Origin: Vespa crabro
Lineage: Eukaryota > Arthropoda > Insecta > Hymenoptera > Vespidae
Assembly: GCF_910589235.1 (NCBI RefSeq)
Contig: NC_060956.1
Span: 13,815,999 to 13,879,998 of the forward strand
Direction: 5' to 3'
DNA length: 64,000 bases
Below are positions 1 to 10,429 of the stretch, piece by piece. Position numbers and translations under genes: made by a program. The notes under the pieces were generated by a model, which was not told the origin of the DNA, ran no database searches, and saw nothing but the letters and a program-made list of their open reading frames with translations. Within the stretch, counting starts at the first letter, position 1; each line of letters starts with the position of its first letter.

Positions 1-9
1 TATTCCTAA

Positions 10-12
<3 letters not shown>

Positions 13-61
<49 letters not shown>
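13..61. repeat. (TA)n microsatellite
   Basis: An almost pure TA run of about 48 bp. It is open in all frames and has no coding meaning. Confidence 0.97.
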
Positions 62-62
<1 letters not shown>

Positions 63-64
<2 letters not shown>

Positions 65-632
65 AGCCTATAAGCTATATATATGTTTGGAGCGATACTT
101 TGGGTATTTTCTGATTTTTTTTTCTTCTTCTTTTGTCTTTTTTTAAAGAAAAGAAAGACATCCTTCGAACATTGTCGATTTTTCTTCGATTGTACCAACA
201 TTCATCATAACTCTCTTCACTTTCCTGTCCCTTTTGGAAATTCTAAAAGCCCTCGATAAATATCTGCGGTAAAGGATCTCTCTCACTGTCTCTTTTCTTT
301 TCTTTTCTTTTTTTTTCTTCTAGACCTCACTAACATTTCAGCTTCCTCTTTAACAGTCGTTTTCTAACCACGATAAGAATTTGAAAAATCTCGAACGTTC
401 ATTCTCGACTGAAGGAAAACGGTAATTTTCTTTTCTGACTTCTCACGAGAGCAAACGGGAGAAGATTCTCACCGAATCGAATTTACTTTGAATTCTTCGA
501 TTTTCCGTGATTTTCCGATTCTTCGAAAATCGATGTTATTTCCTGCGGTAAATGTTCCAGTAAAACGATTGATCGAGGGGAAGGGGGAGGGATGCAAAAT
601 ATAGAAGGAGAGACGTGTAATATAAAATTCGA
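63..632. other. Intergenic stretch, no gene seen
   Basis: AT-rich sequence with short T-rich tracts and (TTTTC)n near 295-320. No splice-bounded ORF or RNA gene was recognised. Confidence 0.6.
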
Positions 633-903
633 TCGAGAGAAACAGAGGGAGAGAAAGAAAGAAAAAGAGAGTTAAAGAAAGACAGATAGAGAGAGAGACA
701 TAAAGAGAAAGAGAGAGAGAGAGAGAGACAAAAAGAAAGAGAGAGAAAGACAGAAAGAGAGACAGAGAGAGAGACAAAAAGAAAGAGAGAGAAAGACAGA
801 AAGAGAGACAGAGAGAGGGACAGAGAGAGAGAGAGAGAGAAAGACAGAAAGAGAGACAGAAAGAGGGACAGAGAGAGAGGAGAAAGAGAGAGAGAGAGAG
901 AAG
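633..903. repeat. Long purine (GA/GACA/GAAA)n array
   Basis: About 270 bp of nearly pure purine with interspersed GACAGA units. It opens two reverse-strand frames of 147 and 202 codons that read as Ser/Leu/Phe runs; these are repeat translations, not genes. Confidence 0.95.
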
Positions 904-1330
904 ATGGAACAAGTTGGATGGATGGAAGGAAGGTATAGATCGGTAAGTCTCGAGAACGTAATTCAGCGAGAAAACGCACGGCCGACGGTTTCCCGCGCTA
1001 TTACATCCATTATACTTTTTATGGACGGTCAGGAATGCTCGTATTTCCAACGGCGCGCGAGGATTCCGGTGTGCCACTCTGTAAGAGGGAACCGCGGGTG
1101 CTGTGAGGTGCGCGCGAGCTCGCGAACGCGCTATAGTAAACGAACGAGTGAGAAAGAGAAGTATCCTTCAGAGATATCTTTTGCGATAGAGAGAACGTCG
1201 TCTTGTCGTAGAAAGGCGCGGGTTCTCGCTTTTAAAAGGAGAAATACGAATTGTCGAATGACATGAGGCTAGTCGTCGAACGATTGGCTCGAATTACGAG
1301 TGACCGTAATACGTCCTTTAGTGATGTGAG
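904..1330. other. CpG-rich complex stretch with an ATG and a GTAAGT donor-like site
   Basis: An ATG at 904 opens a 120-codon forward frame directly after the purine array. A GTAAGT donor-like site follows at about 943. The segment 980-1230 is CpG-rich with GCGCGC and CGCGAG runs. It could be a first exon, a promoter-like island or neither; no protein family was recognised. Confidence 0.2.
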
Positions 1331-1477
1331 AATGAGAAAGAGAGAGAGAGAGAGAGAAAGAGGGTAGCACTTAACAGGCAAGGAAGAACAGATGGCCGAT
1401 CTGTGCGTGCCGAGTGTCGAATGATACTGTGACACACGGTTTTATCCCTTTTGATCCTTTTTTCATTCTCTCCCTTT

Positions 1478-1510
<33 letters not shown>

Positions 1511-1516
1511 TCTTTG
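1331..1516. repeat. GA tract and TC tract facing each other
   Basis: A (GA)n run at about 1331-1362 and a (TC)n/TTTC run at about 1465-1516 are complementary and about 100 bp apart, so the strand could fold back. Confidence 0.9.
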
Positions 1517-2330
1517 TGGTTTTCTCTCTCTTGTTGTTTCACTTTCTCTGTATTCGAAACCATTGATATCAATTGAAAATATGTAACTACGTATAGACGA
1601 TTATTTACTTTTTCAAAAAATATTCGGAATAATATAATAGAAAGAAAATATCTTCGTTCGTCTAAGTACACGAAGAAAGAAAGAATATCCGTAAATATTC
1701 TAAATCTTGAATTAGTTGAAATGTTATTAATTGTAAGAAATATCTGGATAAATTATTGAAACTATTCGAAAGTATATGTATCATTCAAGTGATCCATTTT
1801 AACATCACACTGATACTCCATTGAAAAATGAGCATGCGGTTTAGATCCTCAACGCGAGGCACATTTTCGTTTCTCTTTTTAAATGCATGAGGACAAAGAC
1901 GGTCAGTTCGAAAACCAGGACGAAGACCACGTGTTCTCAGGTTAATATCGCTTTCACTGGTTACCCTCGTCAAGAGAAGATGACTCATTTCCAAAGGGAA
2001 AACATTCGAGTCCACGAGAGTACGCGTAACTTTTTTCATTATTTTTCTTGCCAATATCTTTATCGAGAAAGAAAGATTTCTGATGAATCGTTTGTCTTTA
2101 CAGATGACAATAATGAAATGAGGTAAAAAGTATAAAAGAAAATAAAAAGGAAAATATTGAAATGAATCCTATCTTTTATCGGAGCTTTCTATTCTCTTCA
2201 GGGAAGAGATACATAATCGTCAATTAAAGTAAACAAAAGATAAGATTGTCCTAAAGAGACATTCTATTAAAGTCTTTCGTGAGCAATTGAATCATTTTTT
2301 TACATTCTAATAGATGAAAAGTGTTCGGTA
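1517..2330. other. AT-rich intergenic stretch
   Basis: Ordinary AT-rich sequence. Open frames at 1785-2054 (reverse) and 1887-2126 (forward) overlap and lack splice or poly(A) support. Nothing else was recognised. Confidence 0.5.
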
Positions 2331-2725
2331 TGGGAAAAAAAAAGAAAGAAAAGAAAGGGAAAAACGAAAGAAAGAAAAAAAGAGAGATAGAAAAAGAATC
2401 ACTGCGTGAAGAGAATACCAACGTGTCTTTCTTACGTAAATATTATATATCACGTATTTATAAATATACATTTATACCGGCACGTGCTAGCACAAGGCGA
2501 GAACGACAAACGAAGGGTAGTTTCCCTTATATCCTACAAAAGACTTAATTGCATCGCTCGTGGTATGGATTATACGGTTCGATTAACCCGGGAATGGTTA
2601 GTTAGCTCTTCTCGAATACGTGTCGATGCATTTGCCTCGCTCTCTGGAGAGTCATCGCGGAGAAATACGTACGATAGGGGACATTCAGGAAGATTGCCAC
2701 CGCAATTTCCGAGTCATGTCAATGG

Positions 2726-2728
2726 ACA

Positions 2729-2804
<76 letters not shown>

Positions 2805-2807
2805 GAG

Positions 2808-2846
<39 letters not shown>

Positions 2847-2862
2847 AAGAAAGAGAGAAAAT
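2726..2862. repeat. (GA)n/(GAAA)n microsatellite
   Basis: A pure GA run about 75 bp long passes into GAAA units. Confidence 0.97.
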
Positions 2863-3350
2863 TTCCGTAATTTGCGGCCAATGTTACTTTCGAGTAATCT
2901 CCTGAAGAACTGCCACCGCACTAAGAAATATTTGTTTACGTGACTGGTTGTTTCTTACTTCGATCGATCTTCTACAACATACTTATCTTCACGAATCGCG
3001 AGATATTTAAAAATAGAAGAAATCATTGTGAAGCATTCGGGAACATGTAGAGTCATGCTCGTGATGTAAAACTCATTCCATTTTCCGAAATTACCGAGCC
3101 TCGCTGAGATAATGTCCATTTAGAACGAACGAGAAATTCCTTTGACATTCCTTCGACGAATATGCAGGTATACGAACAGAGAGAGAGACTGATGAGAGTG
3201 AAAAAGAAAATAAAAAAAAACGTGCTCGAACCATGGCCGTATCGTTTCCAACATGCTCGTCGTGACAAACGAAAGAGGTAGTCTGGCAAAAAAAAAAAGA
3301 AAAAAGAAAAAAATATCGCTGTTGTCTCTCTTTTGTCAAAACCCTCTCAG

Positions 3351-3384
3351 TACGTACGTACGTACGTACGTATGTACGTATACA
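3351..3384. repeat. (TACG)n tetranucleotide repeat
   Basis: The unit is self-complementary (ACGT/TACG), so the run is a CpG-rich palindromic repeat able to form a cruciform. Confidence 0.9.
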
Positions 3385-3554
3385 TGAGTAGAGATAACTC
3401 GCCTCGTCAAAGCGAGGAAAATGCATTTATTTCACTACCTTTACATCAAAGACTTTTTCAGCGTCATTGGATGCATACGTTTCTGTTCTTCTCCATGATC
3501 GTTTGGCGACATTTTCCAGAAAGAAAGAAAGAGAAACTTTTTTTCTAATAAAAA

Positions 3555-3764
3555 ATGATGACGAGAGAAGAGAAAATTCGTAACTTTCGACTTCACGCTC
3601 GACAATTTGTAATCGGTAAAGTTATCTATAACATCGATGGCGTCCAGTTTGAAGACGACAATGACGTCGATGTAAAAAAAGACTTTCGATTTCGTACGAC
3701 GTTCCTTCTCAAGGTCGCGTCCATTCTTCATTTCAACGTACGCATGGAAAGTTTCTCCTTTTGA
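3555..3764 (+). CDS. Uncharacterised small ORF, 69 codons
   Basis: The family is not recognised. The frame starts MMTREEKIRNFRLHARQ and ends in a TGA after MESFSF. It is free of simple repeats, mixes charged and hydrophobic residues, and has an acidic patch (FEDDNDVDV) in the middle. The start is preceded by an A-run (-3 A), a reasonable insect start context. A second small ORF begins 42 bp after its stop. An overlapping reverse-strand frame of 96 codons (3441-3731) is also complex, so strand choice is uncertain. It may be a real short protein, one exon of a longer gene, or chance. Confidence 0.3.
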   Translation: MMTREEKIRNFRLHARQFVIGKVIYNIDGVQFEDDNDVDVKKDFRFRTTFLLKVASILHFNVRMESFSF

Positions 3765-3806
3765 CGATTGCGCACTCTTGGTGTTTATTATTTTTATTCA
3801 TACGGA

Positions 3807-4001
3807 ATGACAATCATTGATCACAGCGCAATCGGCAACGATTTATTATTCTCCGTTCGGTTGACGTGGCTCCTTTTTTTTTTAGTCACGCTTAACAGTA
3901 TGATGCAACGAAAGAAATCGGCAGATACGTTCTACGCGAAGACGTGTTCCATGTTTGCTGGAAATATATATTATATATTCGTATATATACTATATGATTA
4001 A
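3807..4001 (+). CDS. Uncharacterised small ORF with a hydrophobic segment, 64 codons
   Basis: The family is not recognised. The ORF begins MTIIDHSAIGND and carries a predicted single membrane segment around LTWLLFFLVTLNSMM (residues about 18-32), then a basic stretch (QRKKSAD) and a Tyr/Ile-rich tail encoded by TATA-like sequence. It lies 42 bp downstream of the 3555-3764 ORF on the same strand. The hydrophobic core is partly encoded by a T-run, which weakens the case. Confidence 0.22.
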   Translation: MTIIDHSAIGNDLLFSVRLTWLLFFLVTLNSMMQRKKSADTFYAKTCSMFAGNIYYIFVYILYD

Positions 4002-4009
4002 GGGTTAAC

Positions 4010-5110
4010 GTTATCAAGGACATTTTTTCTGATAGCTTTCTCATTTTCCTTTTTCGTTTGCTCGAGAATGCAAAGATATTATGTGTTATGAGTCGCAAAG
4101 AAAAGAGATTCATTCAAATTCCGTACAGTTTTAAGGCTAGTTGGAGCATAATTGTAAATAAAATTAAAAAAATTTAACAACAACAGAAGAAAAAGTTAAT
4201 GTAGAAAAATATAAGTTATTCAATTGATAGGGGTCAACAAAAGGCAAAAAAATAAAAATGCATATTATCTTACGTCGGCTAATCTCTTTCATGTGGTCGT
4301 AAAAGAATTTTTGTATTTATAATCGAGCTTATACGATACAACTCGATTCGGAGATCACGTAAGTTCGTAGTTCTTCTTAAGTACTTACTTTGGACAAGGT
4401 ACAGGAAGATGATTACCTCTACTGTAACGTTAAGACCCCCTTGAGAATACCAAGAAGAACATGGCCTTCGAAGTCGCAAAGGGTCGGACTCGAAACAGTC
4501 TCCGTCATTCGTGATAAGAGCGCGTGCTTTCAGCCGTGCAACCATCTATTCAGTGTAGTAATTTGCCTCTTGGCTCGAGTAGAGTATGTGTAGGGTCGCT
4601 CCTTTGAAATTATCGTCTAGACCAGGACCCGCGTTTAAAAATAGATCCTCGCTAGAAGATAAAAGTCCGACACAAGAGAGAGAAACGAGCAAAGGGATTG
4701 TTTAAATGGACCCTTTACGAGTAACCATAGATCGGTGAATTATCATTTCGAAGTCGATTTATCATGAAAACCAATCGAACATCTGTTCCTCGACTTACCG
4801 TTAGATCAAATTCGACTACGTTTATAACGACGTTTTAATGCTCGTCATTGAGTTATTCGTTTTAAATGAAATAATTAGTCGAACGGTTTTTATATCATTT
4901 TTTTCTCTAAACTTAATATCTGTGAAATGGGTAAAGTCGTTTCATTGTATTTAACCGGTTTAACTAGGGCAAACAGGTAAGAGGTAAGATATTTATGTTA
5001 ATAACAGTGTTAGAATTAACACGACGAATTCCACGAAATTCATTCGTTCGTTCATTGTCATAGTTGAAATTAATGTATTTTAATAATCCCGCTAAAAGTT
5101 CCTACGACAT
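4010..5110. other. AT-rich stretch with weak exon-like signals
   Basis: At 4927 an ATG in good context opens 16 codons ending at a CAG|GTAAGA donor (about 4976/4977). A complex segment at 4390-4600 is open on both strands. Neither has a partner exon that could be identified. The remainder looks non-coding. Confidence 0.25.
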
Positions 5111-5116
5111 TCGATT

Positions 5117-5470
5117 TTAAAAGACTTTATTGTTTCCATAAATTCGAATAAACAAGCAAAAATATTTGTCTAAATGGAATTTGAAATATTTATACACGGA
5201 AATTGATGGACGGAATGTACGTTTCGATATATCGGTGCACCGTTGGCACATTAATGTCACGGATTCGCTGTTAAGCACTTTGTCATCGGAGTTTCCTGCC
5301 CACAGAAACGTCATCGTTTCCGGTGCGTACGCATTAGCATCCTCGATGCAGGTCAGCCCGTTCGTAGAATTAACGATGTAAGTCATTATCGAGTCTCGAT
5401 CGATGCACACGTATTTACTATACGTTTTGCCTTTCTCTCCTCTATTATCTATCGTTTTCATAATAAACAT
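5117..5470 (-). CDS. Uncharacterised ORF ending at a poly(A) signal, 117 codons
   Basis: The family is not recognised. The frame contains no simple repeat and reads as a balanced protein with four widely spaced Cys in the first 80 residues, including CQRC. Its last codons overlap an AATAAA signal (reverse strand, 5131-5126), followed by the TAA stop at 5119-5117. AATAAA at a stop codon can mark a terminal exon with a very short 3' UTR. The in-frame stop upstream is at about 5507, and AACAG at about 5492-5488 could be a weak acceptor, so this may be a last exon rather than an intronless gene. Codon choice in the first two thirds (GTGTGC, CTGACC, GTGCTT) is GC-richer than the surroundings. A frame on the forward strand is open as well. 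Confidence 0.33.
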   Translation of the reverse strand: MFIMKTIDNRGEKGKTYSKYVCIDRDSIMTYIVNSTNGLTCIEDANAYAPETMTFLWAGNSDDKVLNSESVTLMCQRCTDISKRTFRPSISVYKYFKFHLDKYFCLFIRIYGNNKVF

Positions 5471-5597
5471 TATCCTCGAAGAATTGCATCTGTTCGTGAC
5501 GAGTTAAAACCCTTGTAACCAATGATGTCATTATTTTCACGAAGCCGCGACGGAACCAACAAGAGGAAGAAGAAGAAGACCACGAACTTGTCTGTGT

Positions 5598-5890
5598 TTG
5601 AGAAATAAGAAAAAGAAACAAAAAGAAGGAAAGAAAAGGAAAAAAGTAGGAAAGAAAAAAGAAAAAAGACTAAAAAGAAGCAAAAGTTGGAAGCAACTCT
5701 CCAGATGGCGGATGGAAGCTGGACGCGAGGCTTCTTCGTGTTTTCCGATAAGCGATGCAATCTATTTCCTGGCGCACGAGCCAGAGGCGCCAGACATTAG
5801 GCATGCCAGGCTCATCCATGCCCGTAACCATGATCGGTTACTGACTCGGTCGCGAAGGGATACGAACGTCGACGTTTATACTTATCTTTT
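5598..5890 (+). other. CpG-rich segment with an ATGGCG start after an AG
   Basis: A purine tract (5560-5690) ends in CTCCAG followed directly by ATGGCGGATGG at about 5704. This opens a 31-codon frame (MADGSWTRGFFVFSDK...) that ends in TAG; another frame through the region stays open to 5912. The start context is strong. It could be an exon or a GC-rich regulatory island; no family was recognised. Confidence 0.2.
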
Positions 5891-5933
5891 TCTTACTTGT
5901 TTATGTATATAATACGTGAACATACGAACGTAT

Positions 5934-6016
5934 GAATATATACATTGTACGAGTATATACATTGTATGAGTATTTACATTGTATGAATATATACATTGTA
6001 TGAGTATATACATAGA
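5934..6016. repeat. 17-bp minisatellite, nearly five copies
   Basis: The unit GAATATATACATTGTAC and one-base variants recur head to tail from 5934. The last copy is partial and runs into the TA/TG array. Confidence 0.9.
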
Positions 6017-6081
6017 TATATATATATACATATATGTATATACATACATATATATGCATGTAACATGTATGTAAGCATGCA

Positions 6082-6178
<97 letters not shown>

Positions 6179-6182
6179 GTAT
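6017..6182. repeat. Compound (TA)n-(TG)n-(TA)n microsatellite
   Basis: TA-rich sequence, a pure TG run at about 6085-6121, then a pure TA run at about 6129-6178. The apparent Val-Cys and Tyr-Ile ORFs here are repeat translations. Confidence 0.97.
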
Positions 6183-7720
6183 ACGTGTACGCGAGGAGCT
6201 TACGACTCCCCTGTCACTCGGCTCGTTTTCCTATTAATTCCGCGCGTCTCGCAAAGGAAGTGCGCCCCGTAGTCGGATATGTGGCGCCATGCATCGTCGG
6301 GAATGTTTCGCGTCTGAATCATCTCAGAGGTCGTACTTTTAACGTGTTCTCCTCGTCCAAAAGCGAGAAAAAGGTTCTTTAAAAATCCAATGTTTTAGGA
6401 CAGATCGCAAATCTCCTACGCTTATGCTAAAAGGATTCGGATGATTTATATCGTTGGAAAAGTCATCATTGAGATCCTTATTCATTTCATTTTTCTATTC
6501 TCGTTTCAATGGGAATTCTTTGTTCGTGCTTTTAGGATTCATCGGTCTAAAACAGCCGATTCTATTTGTATCCAGCCTGAGTGTATCTTTATAAATTCTG
6601 TGCGAGTTAGTTTAAAGTGACTCACGGTGTTTAACACTCGTCGCCTATTCGTAATCGATAGAGACACCCGAAGATTTAACTCAGTTGGTATGGACCTCGT
6701 CAAACGTAATAGCCAAGCAATGTAACTAAAACGATGTTGAGAGCAAGTAATACCTTGCTAGTTGTCGTTCCTTCTAACATCTGTAAAGTCTCTGTAACTG
6801 TCTCGTTACTCTCTAAATTTTCCCTCGAGACACACAGGAATTGTCAGATAAACAACGAAAAAGAATTATTCTCACGATGAATTATCTAAACTACGAATGG
6901 TCGCCCCTCAAGTCAGTTTCTAATTTCATTGGATAATCAATCGAACGATCGTTTTTAACGATCGATATTGAACCAATGACAAAAATGGGAGAGACCAGTG
7001 TGTCTGGAATATTACGATAAATGTATAAATAATAATCAAAGGTAACCTAGCACAAATATAAACAGGATCATCACAGATGTCGTCTTATCGTAAAATAGGT
7101 AGCCCGATAATTTTCTCATTCGATCGGCATTCCCCGATCCTCATTAATCCGACACAGCGCGCTTTACGTCAAACGAGTCCTCGAGTGCATGTATTAGTGT
7201 AAACGTACGCGATACGACGCTTCTCGAGCGAAATCAGTTCGCTTGATTAACATGTATAGATGTCTTTTATAAGAATAGCAAAAGGAATAAAAAATATTTC
7301 TAATAAAAAGGAAAAGGAAAAGAAAAATAATGAGTCGGATGTTCGGATGAAGAATTTACACAAATTGAAAGCTATAAAAATGTTAGTGAGTTGAATGAAT
7401 CATCATTGACTAGCAAATGAACTTTTCCTTAAAATTGCAACCAAAGTCATAAATCAAGTCTGATAGGAAATACCTGCCTTTTACCTGCCGAAAAAGGTTC
7501 CGGATACTAAAAGCAATTATCGAGTGTCCCTACCTCGATTAACCAAGTAGCACTTTTAAAATTGATATTTATGACATAGCGTATATTATGAAGGATACTT
7601 CGAGTCGAGAAATAAAAAATAAAAAAAACAAAGAAAAAGAAAATAAAATTCAGAAAATAAAGATACGAGGGAATCGGAGGATATGAAAAATATAATAAAA
7701 GAGAAAAGATACACAATATA
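6183..7720. other. Intergenic stretch without recognised genes
   Basis: Complex AT/CG-mixed sequence. 6190-6330 is CpG-rich. A perfect 8-bp inverted repeat with a TTT loop (CGATCGTT/AACGATCG) lies at about 6946-6964. No long frame, tRNA-like box or transposon end was seen. Confidence 0.5.
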
Positions 7721-7724
7721 GAAA

Positions 7725-8899
7725 TCATATCCTCGGAATTAGACTTCCCCAATTAAACACCACAAGGCACAAGTCCAAAATTAGATTCCATAGCAAACGT
7801 TCCATCGGATCCTGGTCGACGTTGATTGGACGTTCACGTGGTTGTATGGATAGAGTGGACGTGCCGCGGCCTAAATAGGACGTGCACCCCGGCAGCAAGC
7901 CGGTAGCAAAAGCGGGGACAGCAGCTGGCAGAATTTGAGCGGGCATACTCATCGTCCCACCTAAAATTACGCAACACCGCATTTAGCGAAATGATTCAAC
8001 CTTTGGACACGAAGCCCTGGCTTCGAAGAGAGATCATTGAATTCTCATTTGCTTTCTCTCTTTATGTTTGTTTATATCCATCTCCTTTTTTCATTTTCAT
8101 TTTTCTTTTCTTTTTCTTTTTCCTTTTTTTCCTTTTTTTTTTTATTCGATCGGAAAGACTACAAATTTTTTTTTACCATTGTCTTGAAGTCAAACTAATA
8201 ATAGTAATAGCAATAGTAGTGGTAGTAGCAGGTCTTTTAGAAGAGTGTTCACGCGAGACGTATATAGCCACACAGAAGTCTCGAGTAGGTACGCAAAGCC
8301 TTGGGCACTCTCGTGATCGCACGTGAACACGACGAGTTTGAGCGCGATAACGCGTTGTGCTAAAGATCGAAGTCTCGAGAAAAGTTAAGGCTCGTGTTAG
8401 CAAAGTCGCAACTGCGCTCCCTCTTAGTGAATCATCCTAAGGAACGTAAGAAATAAGACCTAACCTGGCCGCGAGCCGTCCGTTAGGACCTATTTCTATT
8501 TCTATTTCGAGCGGGCCAAGATGTCCATTCCGTCTGTTTGTGACCGCTAATAGAAAGCTTACTCCTTCCTTGCTACTATACTATGCATCTTTATCTTCTA
8601 TACTTTTTTTCTTTCCTTTTTCTTTTCTCATTTTCGTTTTCGTTCTCGTTTCCTTTTTTTTTCTTCCTTTAAGAAATTTTTTTGCAAGATTATTTCGAAC
8701 AAAAAGCTGATTTAATCGGTGCATCCGAAAAACATTGTTTTTATATTTTTACGATCTTTAGATCCACAAGGAGAAGAAATTCGTACGAATTTTTTTTTTT
8801 ATCTGCATATGTAGACTTTAAATTACCCCGGTTTTCAAATACAAAATCACCAAATGATATTTAAATATTATATTACCTCTTACCTGCAATCTGTGTCAT
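7725..8899 (-). CDS. Candidate two-exon reverse-strand gene
   Basis: The family is not recognised. Exon 1 would run 8899-8884: ATGACACAGATTGCAG ending in a consensus donor CAG|GTAAGAG. Exon 2 would start at 7960 after TTTTAG, with a branch-point-like CTAAAT about 25 nt upstream. The phases agree (1/2), giving MTQIAGGTMSMPAQILPAAV and then a Pro/Ala/Gly-rich stretch, a polar stretch (RERPINVDQDP) and a hydrophobic C-terminus before the TGA at 7727-7725, about 83 residues in all. The 7800-7960 segment is clearly GC-richer than its flanks. Exon 2 might splice onward instead of stopping. The exon at 63491-63382 also ends in phase 1 and could be an alternative upstream exon. Without transcripts the model is tentative; the GC-rich piece could instead be regulatory. 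Confidence 0.33.
8040..8180. repeat. Pyrimidine-rich tract in the candidate intron
   Basis: T/C-rich sequence with long TTTTC units between 8085 and 8145 and a short (TAG)n-like run near 8200-8230. Confidence 0.7.
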
Positions 8900-10080
8900 T
8901 TTCAAGGGCCGTTATCGGATAAACAGATTGTACACAGTGGTGAGAGTAGGATCTCATTAAAATTCCATCCTGTTATTCTTCTTGACCCATTGTATGAGAA
9001 TTCGAACAAGAAGGTCCCTTTCAAAAGGCTACAAATTATTCTTGTTTTTTTCGATCGCCTTTTATTATGTATAAAATTTAAATATTTATTGCTGATCCGT
9101 TCGTAAACTTTCAAAGAAATTACTTCTATATTGGGGATCTTAACTTTGTTTTTTTACTTCTTTTTTTTTATTTATCTTTTATTCTTAATTACGTTTTGAT
9201 GAAATATTGATTAATATAAAATCTTTATACTAATCCAAATCCTTTTTTAAAGTTTTATATACTTGCTAATAAATATTATAATTGAATTAGATTACGTTTC
9301 GAAGAAGATATCAAATAGTTTAAAGCGTTAGACTATTACGCTCGCTTTTACGATTCGAATGCGGTAACGTTAATGATAACGATCGTTAGAAAATATTATC
9401 TAATAGTTTGTGAACCGTTATATTACCGACAATCATAAGAGCCAATAAGGATTTCTACCTTGAACGGTTGATCGCGACACGGACTATCGCACAAATATTT
9501 TAAGATCACGAAGTAAATATAAATTTAATAAAATGTAAATAATTAAACGGCCGATTTACATTACTGCTACCTTCATGTTATAAACTGAAACGAATAGCGT
9601 TATATCTTGATCGTTGCGATTTCTTTGAAGTCAATAAAAGATTTAAAAGAAAATACAGAAGTTCGAGGAAATTGAAAAAGTTCGGTAAGAGATCGAACAC
9701 GGAAGAAATAAAAATTAAAAATATAATTAAAAATAGAAAGTACGGCATATTGTATTTTTATGTCTTATTTTATTCTTTCTTTCTATTTTTTCTTTTTTCT
9801 TTTCAAAACAAAAATAAAAGTTTAATTCTTAAGCGATAATAAATATTTCCTAAGCATTATGATTATTAATATGGGAATAATTAAAACAATATAAGTTATA
9901 ATTATTATAAATTTCAAATTGTATAATTTCTTTTGTTATAAACGAAAACAAAAAAATTGAGTTATAGTTAAGTTTATATTAAAGGTTATTTGTTTCAGTA
10001 AATCTGTTATTTTCTTTTGCCCATAATAGCGTAAATCAATACGAAACTCTCGAAGGCATCTTCGGTGATCTCTAGCATTA
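8900..10080. other. AT-rich desert
   Basis: Very AT-rich sequence with no supported frame after about 9115. (TTTCT)n and A-rich tracts near 9770-9830. Nothing recognised. Confidence 0.6.
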
Positions 10081-10177
10081 GGATCTAATATTGTACAATA
10101 TGCGGCGGATAATATGTTTAAAAGGATTTATAGGGTGTTTGAGTTTGGTCCACGGTTAAATACCACTTACACTATTT

Positions 10178-10417
10178 ATGCTCGATACTTTATGGCGTCG
10201 CGTTAGAAAGGGACACGCGCCATGCGACCTGGCGTCTAGCGATCGCCGGGGTATTCTGCACTGCCGCACTGGCTATTTTCGTTTGCAGGTTTGGCAAGCC
10301 GACATACTTGTGAAGTATTCTCGCAGTGCTATTAACCTCGTGGCTCGAGATCAAAGATCTCTTTATCGAATCGCTCTTACACGCTTTTTATTCCATATCG
10401 AGTTTCGATTACGATAA
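10178..10417 (+). CDS. Uncharacterised ORF, 79 codons
   Basis: The family is not recognised. ATG at 10178 opens a repeat-free basic frame (MLDTLWRRVRKGHAPCDLAS...) ending in TAA at 10417. The middle contains TTTTCGTTTGCAG at about 10275-10287, which resembles a splice acceptor, so the second half could instead be an exon starting near 10288. The same 250 bp is CpG-richer than its flanks and contains TTTATGGC-type homeodomain-like sites, so an enhancer is an alternative reading. Confidence 0.22.
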   Translation: MLDTLWRRVRKGHAPCDLASSDRRGILHCRTGYFRLQVWQADILVKYSRSAINLVARDQRSLYRIALTRFLFHIEFRLR

Positions 10418-10429
10418 AAGGTTTATCCG

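Noticed and set aside
469..1077. Reverse frames of 202 and 147 codons over 469-1077
   Set aside because: The bulk is Ser/Leu/Phe/Cys repeats encoded by the purine array at 633-903; no splice or poly(A) signal supports a gene.
4927..4976. ATG-initiated 16-codon piece ending in CAG|GTAAGA
   Set aside because: Good start and donor, but no downstream acceptor with a continuing frame could be chosen; such short combinations are expected by chance.
5996..6382. Forward frames rich in Val-Cys and Tyr-Ile
   Set aside because: Direct translation of TG and TA microsatellites.
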